Assembly: GCF_051967575.1 (NCBI RefSeq)
Contig: NZ_JBQCJW010000007.1
Coordinates: 62,001 to 126,000, forward strand
DNA length: 64,000 nt
Reading direction: 5' to 3'
Origin: Solibacillus silvestris_B
GTDB lineage: Bacteria > Bacillota > Bacilli > Bacillales_A > Planococcaceae
Under the pieces are notes generated by a model. The model had not been told where the DNA came from, searched no databases, and saw nothing but the letters and a program-made list of their open reading frames with translations. Made by a program: the position numbers and the translations under genes. Numbering within the stretch: the stretch's first letter is position 1; the number at the start of each line of letters is the position of its first letter. This document shows positions 59,823 through 64,000 of this stretch, in pieces.

Positions 59823-62207
59823 GTGACTTACAAAATTCAAAAAGTAGCGGTTTTAGGTTCAGGGGTAATGGGATCAGGGATTGCAGCACATTTAGCAAAT
59901 ATCGGGATTCCTACGTTATTATTAGACATTGCACCAAGCGAGCTTACAAAAGATGAAGAGGCAAAAGGTTTGACGCTTGATTCAAAATTTGTAAAAAATC
60001 GCTTTGCCAATACGGCAATGCAAAAATTATTAAAACAAAAGCCGGCACCACTTTCGGCGAAAAAAAATCTAGCATTAATTACACCGGGCAACTTTGACGA
60101 TGATTTGGAAAAACTGAAAGATGTTGACTGGATTATCGAAGTTATTGTAGAAAAATTGGATATTAAAAAAGGTTTATTTGAAAAGATTGATGCTGTTCGC
60201 AAGCCGGGGACAATCGTTTCTTCAAATACATCAGGGGTAAGCATCAACGCAATGGCGGAAGGACGCTCTGAAGATTTCCAAGAACACTTCCTTGGCACGC
60301 ATTTCTTTAATCCGCCGCGATATTTAAAATTACTGGAAGTCATCCCGGCAAACACTACGAAGCCGGAAGTTGTTAGCTTTATGCAATCGTTCGGTGAGGA
60401 TGTGCTCGGTAAAGGGGTGGTCGTTGCTAAAGACACACCAAACTTCATCGCCAACCGCATCGGAACTTATGGTTTACTCGTAACGATGCAGGAAATGGTG
60501 GCACGCAACTATTCTGTAGGTGAAGTCGACTCTGTGACAGGCCCACTAATCGGGCGTCCGAAATCCGCGACATTCCGTACATTGGATGTTGTCGGTCTCG
60601 ATACGTTCGCGCATGTGGCGAAAAACGTATACGATAAAACGTCTGGCGCGGAGCAAGCTGTATTTGAAGAATCGCCAATTTTAAACAAAATGATTACTAA
60701 TGGTTGGTTAGGCGCTAAATCAGGCCAAGGCTTCTTCAAAAAAGAAGGAAAAGAAATCCTTCAATTAAACTTATCGACATTTGAATATGAGCCATCTACA
60801 AAGCTAGCAGCACCATCACTGGAAATGGCAAAACAAGCAAAAGGCCCAGGCGGCAAACTAAAAGTATTAATTTATGCAAATGACCGGGCAGGCGAAATTT
60901 TATGGAACTCATTTGCTCCTACATTAATTTACTCTGCCCAGCTTACCGGCGAAATTGCGGATGATATTTTGGCAATCGACAATGCGATGAAATGGGGATT
61001 CGGATGGGCACAAGGTCCATTTGAAATGTGGGATTCAATCGGGGTTGAAAAATCAGTCGGAAAAATGAAAGCGGAAGGCCGTGAAATTCCGGCATTCGTA
61101 TCAGGTTTGCTAGATAAAGGCTTCACAACATTCTACAAAGAAATCGACGGCGATCTGGCCTATTACAATGGGGCTGAATATGTAAAAGTGCCTGTAAATG
61201 ACAAAGCGATTGATTTAAAGCGCTACAAGAAAAAGCATGGCGTTATTAAGGCAAATTCAGGAGCGAGTTTAATCGATTTGGGGGATGGAATTGCCTTGCT
61301 TGAATTCCACTCGAAATCAAATGCAATTGGTTTGGATATTATACAAATGATTAACTATGCGATTGATGAAGTCGAAAAAAACTTTAAAGGTCTCGTTATC
61401 GGAAACCAAGGCAAAAACTTCTGTGTAGGCGCCAACCTTGCTATGATTTTAATGGAAGCGCAAGACGATAATATTTTCGAGCTTGATTTCGTTATTAAAT
61501 CATTCCAGCAAGCGATGCGCCGTATTAAATACTCCACAAAGCCAGTTGTTGCGGCACCGTTCCAAATGGCACTGGGAGGCGGGGCGGAAGTATGCTTGCC
61601 GGCAGCGCATATCCAAGCCTCGGCAGAAACATATATGGGTCTTGTTGAAGTAGGGGTTGGTTTAATCCCAGGCGGTGGTGGTAACCTAGCACTTTATGAA
61701 AAATTCATTAAAGGCTTGCCGCATGGCGTGGAAGTAGATTACCAGCAAATCGCAAATAAAGTTTTCGAAACGATTGCAATGGCGAAAGTTTCTACTTCGG
61801 GTGAAGAAGCGCGCGAAAACAACTTCCTGAACTTCGCGGATGGAATTTCCGTAAACCCGGATCACTTGATTTATGATGCGAAGCAAACGGCACTTGCACT
61901 CGCGGAAGCAGGATATACACCGCCAGTAAAAGGCTCTGTGAAAGTAGTTGGCGCACCGGGCTATGCAACATTATTATTAGGCGCACAAGGCATGTTTGAT
62001 TCTGGATACATTACAGAGCATGACTTGAAAATCGCGAAAAAACTTGCATATGTCATTGCAGGCGGTAAAGTGCCATATGGAACTGAAGTATCAGAAGAGT
62101 ATTTATTGAATCTGGAAAAACAGGCATTCCTGGAACTAGTCGCAGATCAGAAATCACAAATGCGTATGCAGCATATGCTCGTAAAAGGCAAACCATTACG
62201 CAATTAA
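59823..62207 (+). CDS. fadN: 3-hydroxyacyl-CoA dehydrogenase / enoyl-CoA hydratase (FadN)
   Basis: A 794-residue bifunctional beta-oxidation enzyme: hydration of enoyl-CoA and NAD-dependent oxidation of 3-hydroxyacyl-CoA. The dehydrogenase part is N-terminal (VAVLGSGVMGSGIAAHLANI with the NAD-binding glycines; EVIVEKLDIKKGLFEKID; catalytic region GTHFFNPPRYLKLLEVIP), and the hydratase (crotonase) part C-terminal (about 480-700; VIGNQGKNFCVGANLAMIL, GGGAEVCLPAAHI, GLVEVGVGLIPGGGGNLALY). Order is the reverse of FadB/FadJ, as in Bacillus FadN. Start GTG 59823 has GGGGG 8 bases upstream; the frame opens earlier at 59787, inside the FadR operator. First gene of the FadR-controlled operon. Confidence 0.95.
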   Translation: MTYKIQKVAVLGSGVMGSGIAAHLANIGIPTLLLDIAPSELTKDEEAKGLTLDSKFVKNRFANTAMQKLLKQKPAPLSAKKNLALITPGNFDDDLEKLKDVDWIIEVIVEKLDIKKGLFEKIDAVRKPGTIVSSNTSGVSINAMAEGRSEDFQEHFLGTHFFNPPRYLKLLEVIPANTTKPEVVSFMQSFGEDVLGKGVVVAKDTPNFIANRIGTYGLLVTMQEMVARNYSVGEVDSVTGPLIGRPKSATFRTLDVVGLDTFAHVAKNVYDKTSGAEQAVFEESPILNKMITNGWLGAKSGQGFFKKEGKEILQLNLSTFEYEPSTKLAAPSLEMAKQAKGPGGKLKVLIYANDRAGEILWNSFAPTLIYSAQLTGEIADDILAIDNAMKWGFGWAQGPFEMWDSIGVEKSVGKMKAEGREIPAFVSGLLDKGFTTFYKEIDGDLAYYNGAEYVKVPVNDKAIDLKRYKKKHGVIKANSGASLIDLGDGIALLEFHSKSNAIGLDIIQMINYAIDEVEKNFKGLVIGNQGKNFCVGANLAMILMEAQDDNIFELDFVIKSFQQAMRRIKYSTKPVVAAPFQMALGGGAEVCLPAAHIQASAETYMGLVEVGVGLIPGGGGNLALYEKFIKGLPHGVEVDYQQIANKVFETIAMAKVSTSGEEARENNFLNFADGISVNPDHLIYDAKQTALALAEAGYTPPVKGSVKVVGAPGYATLLLGAQGMFDSGYITEHDLKIAKKLAYVIAGGKVPYGTEVSEEYLLNLEKQAFLELVADQKSQMRMQHMLVKGKPLRN

Positions 62208-62238
62208 TAACTTGAACTGTTCTCAATTCAAATATTTC

Positions 62239-62271
62239 GCCGGCAAGTAGATTCCGAGTTTGCTTGCTGGC
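62239..62271 (+). other. Intercistronic hairpin in the fad operon
   Basis: GCCGGCAAG pairs with CTTGCTGGC (one G-U) in the 87-base gap between fadN and fadA. There is no T run, so it more likely affects mRNA stability or processing than termination. Confidence 0.5.
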
Positions 62272-62294
62272 CATCACAAGGGGGAAACATTACT

Positions 62295-63467
62295 ATGCGT
62301 GAAGCCGTAATCGTTGCAGGAGCACGAACACCAATCGGACGTGCGAAAAAAGGAACACTTGCGAACACTCGTCCAGATGACTTTGGTGCAGTAGTAGTCA
62401 AAGAGACGTTAAAACGTGCGGGCTATGAAGGTCCGATTGATGATTTAATTATGGGATGTGCGATGCCGGAAGCTGAGCAAGGGATGAACGTTGCCCGCTT
62501 AGTTGGCGCATTGGCAGGGCTTCCAGATGAAACACCAGCATTAACAGTAAATCGTTTCTGTTCATCGGGCTTGCAAACAATTGCCTATGCAGCAGAGCGT
62601 ATTATGCTTGGCCATTCAAAAGCGATTATTGCAGGAGGCACGGAATCGATGAGCATGATTCCGATGACAGGCAATACAGTGCGCTTAAACCCTAAATTGG
62701 CAGAAGAAGCGCCTCAATATTATATCGGCATGGGCCATACAGCTGAAGCAGTGGCGAATCGCTACAATGTGAGCCGTGAAGATCAGGATGCCTTCGCTGT
62801 ACGCTCACATGAATTAGCTGAAAAAGCGATTAAAGAAGGCAAATTCAAAGATGAAATCGTTCCGGTTGAAGTAACGGAATATTATGTCGATGAAAACAAC
62901 CAGTTAAAAGAAAAGAAAAAAGTGTTTGATACGGATGAAGGGGTACGTCCAGGCACATCTATGGAAGGTCTTGCAAAATTGCGCCCAGCATTTAATGTGA
63001 AGGGCTCTGTAACTGCGGGGAACGCTTCCCAAACTTCGGACGGAGCAGCGGCAGTTCTTGTAATGGACCGTGAAGAAGCTGAAAAGCAAGGAATGAAGCC
63101 GCTTGCGAAGTTTTTAGGCTTTGCAGTAGGAGGCGTCCCACCAGAAGTAATGGGGATTGGCCCGATTGTAGCTGTGCCAAAAGCGTTGGAAATCGCCGGA
63201 ATTACACAAGATCAAGTGGATTTATGGGAAATTAACGAAGCATTCGCATCACAATCGATTCAAGTTGTGCGTGAATTGGGTATCGACATCGATAAAGTGA
63301 ATGTCAATGGCGGTGCTATCGCTTTAGGTCATCCGCTTGGTGCAACAGGTGCGATTTTAACAGTGAAATTAATTAACGAGCTGAAACGCCGCGGAGGCAA
63401 ATACGGTGTCGTTACGATGTGCATCGGCGGCGGTATGGGTGCGGCAGGCGTATTTGAAGTACTTTAA
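62295..63467 (+). CDS. fadA: Acetyl-CoA C-acyltransferase (3-ketoacyl-CoA thiolase, FadA)
   Basis: A 390-residue thiolase, the last step of the beta-oxidation cycle. The nucleophilic Cys89 is in NRFCSSGLQTIAYAAERI, the catalytic His in GGAIALGHPLGATGA (about 347), and the second Cys in TMCIGGGMGAAGVFE (about 376). Other landmarks are EAVIVAGARTPIGRAKKG and AGGTESMSMIPM. AAGGGGGAA precedes ATG 62295. Co-transcribed with fadN and fadE. Confidence 0.96.
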   Translation: MREAVIVAGARTPIGRAKKGTLANTRPDDFGAVVVKETLKRAGYEGPIDDLIMGCAMPEAEQGMNVARLVGALAGLPDETPALTVNRFCSSGLQTIAYAAERIMLGHSKAIIAGGTESMSMIPMTGNTVRLNPKLAEEAPQYYIGMGHTAEAVANRYNVSREDQDAFAVRSHELAEKAIKEGKFKDEIVPVEVTEYYVDENNQLKEKKKVFDTDEGVRPGTSMEGLAKLRPAFNVKGSVTAGNASQTSDGAAAVLVMDREEAEKQGMKPLAKFLGFAVGGVPPEVMGIGPIVAVPKALEIAGITQDQVDLWEINEAFASQSIQVVRELGIDIDKVNVNGGAIALGHPLGATGAILTVKLINELKRRGGKYGVVTMCIGGGMGAAGVFEVL

Positions 63468-63516
63468 TTGTCTGGGGAAATAATAAATCACAAAGGAAAC
63501 TAGGGAGGAATTTATA

Positions 63517-64000
63517 ATGGCACAAACAACAAACAGCATTATTAAAGGTGGCGGCTTTTTAATCGAGGACGTGGAAATCGATCGTGTAATTACACCGGAG
63601 GATTTCACGGATGAGCAAAAAATGATTGCTCAAACGACTCAGGAATATGTAACAAATGAAGTATTGCCGGTAGTTGAAAACTTGGAGCATCATGAGTTTG
63701 ATCATTCTGTACGTCTATTGAAAACGGCTGGTGAATTAGGCTTGCTGGCGGCTGATGTACCGGAAGAATACGAAGGCTTGGGCTTAGATAAAATTTCTTC
63801 GGCATTGATCGCTGAAAAAATGTCACCGGCTGGCGGCTTTTCAATCACGCATGGTGCACATGTAGGAATCGGCTCATTGCCAATCGTGCTATTCGGTAAC
63901 CATGAGCAAAAAACGAAGTACTTACCGAAGCTGGCTTCAGGTGCATTAATCGCAGCATATGCATTAACAGAGCCAGGTTCAGGTTCGGATGCATTAGGTG
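63517..64000 (+). CDS. fadE: Acyl-CoA dehydrogenase FadE (partial, runs off window)
   Basis: The first 161 residues of an acyl-CoA dehydrogenase that would introduce the C2-C3 double bond, using FAD and passing electrons to ETF. The N-terminal part has TPEDFTDEQKMIAQTTQEYV, LGLLAADVPEEYEGLGLDKI and ALTEPGSGSDALG (the FAD/substrate-binding loop) up to the window end. GGGAGG precedes ATG 63517. The larger Bacillus FadE proteins have an extended C-terminal domain, which lies outside the window. It follows fadA by 49 bases without a terminator, completing the fadN-fadA-fadE order known from Bacillus. Confidence 0.93.
   Translation, partial: MAQTTNSIIKGGGFLIEDVEIDRVITPEDFTDEQKMIAQTTQEYVTNEVLPVVENLEHHEFDHSVRLLKTAGELGLLAADVPEEYEGLGLDKISSALIAEKMSPAGGFSITHGAHVGIGSLPIVLFGNHEQKTKYLPKLASGALIAAYALTEPGSGSDALG

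Noticed and set aside
1..64000. CRISPR arrays, tRNA or rRNA genes, insertion sequences, prophage
   Set aside because: No regular repeat-spacer pattern, no cloverleaf-like sequence, no transposase, integrase or phage structural gene was seen.

Overview
The window is chromosomal DNA of a low-GC, endospore-forming Firmicute. Small strong Shine-Dalgarno sites (AGGAGG type), frequent GTG and TTG starts, a gerA-type germination operon, Fur, Zur and FadR operators of the Bacillus type and a fadN-fadA-fadE operon all point to Bacillales. The gene content looks most like Planococcaceae (Solibacillus/Lysinibacillus); that genus-level guess is inference. I see no phage, insertion sequence, CRISPR array, rRNA or tRNA gene.

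Layout. 1-5.1 kb: an acyl-CoA synthetase (cut by the window edge) with its MerR regulator, then a membrane diguanylate cyclase and a Cache-type chemoreceptor. 5.1-10.4 kb: a Fur-controlled siderophore-uptake operon (binding lipoprotein, two permeases, ATPase) ending in a ferredoxin/flavodoxin NADP reductase. 10.4-15.7 kb: a decayed membrane-protein gene, an acetyltransferase, and a second ABC importer with a fused double permease. 16.2-22.6 kb: two PPOX-fold paralogues, a second chemoreceptor, an unknown Pro-rich protein, an EmrB-type exporter and a lipoprotein. 22.6-26.7 kb: two tandem CNNM/CorC-type membrane proteins with matching hairpin leaders, an ADP-ribosylglycohydrolase and a 52-residue protein. 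26.7-36.1 kb: a signalling locus, with a ~1700-residue pseudokinase/ATPase/TPR/GAF/histidine-kinase protein flanked by two HD-GYP phosphodiesterase paralogues. 36-49.5 kb: mostly single housekeeping or transport genes (BASS transporter, SstT, beta-helix protein, DUF4003, ATP-grasp ligase, OsmC, ABC1 kinase, HutH, 5'-3' exonuclease). 49.5-53.2 kb: a germinant receptor operon in the order B-A-C. 53.3-56.3 kb: a C39-like protein and an ECF sigma/large anti-sigma pair behind an apparent autoregulatory promoter. 56.5-59.6 kb: an MFS exporter divergent from a Zur-controlled AztD-like zinc chaperone, then a thioredoxin. 59.7 kb to the end: the FadR-controlled beta-oxidation operon fadN-fadA-fadE (fadE cut by the edge).

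Together the window links c-di-GMP signalling (one cyclase, two HD-GYP proteins), chemotaxis, iron and zinc acquisition, fatty-acid oxidation (both ends of the window) and sporulation/germination. The most unusual parts are the HD-GYP / giant sensor kinase / HD-GYP locus (26.7-36.1 kb), the duplicated hairpin leaders that appear to bring a distant Shine-Dalgarno close to a TTG start (22.63 and 24.01 kb), and the isolated Zur-regulated AztD homologue (57.8 kb).
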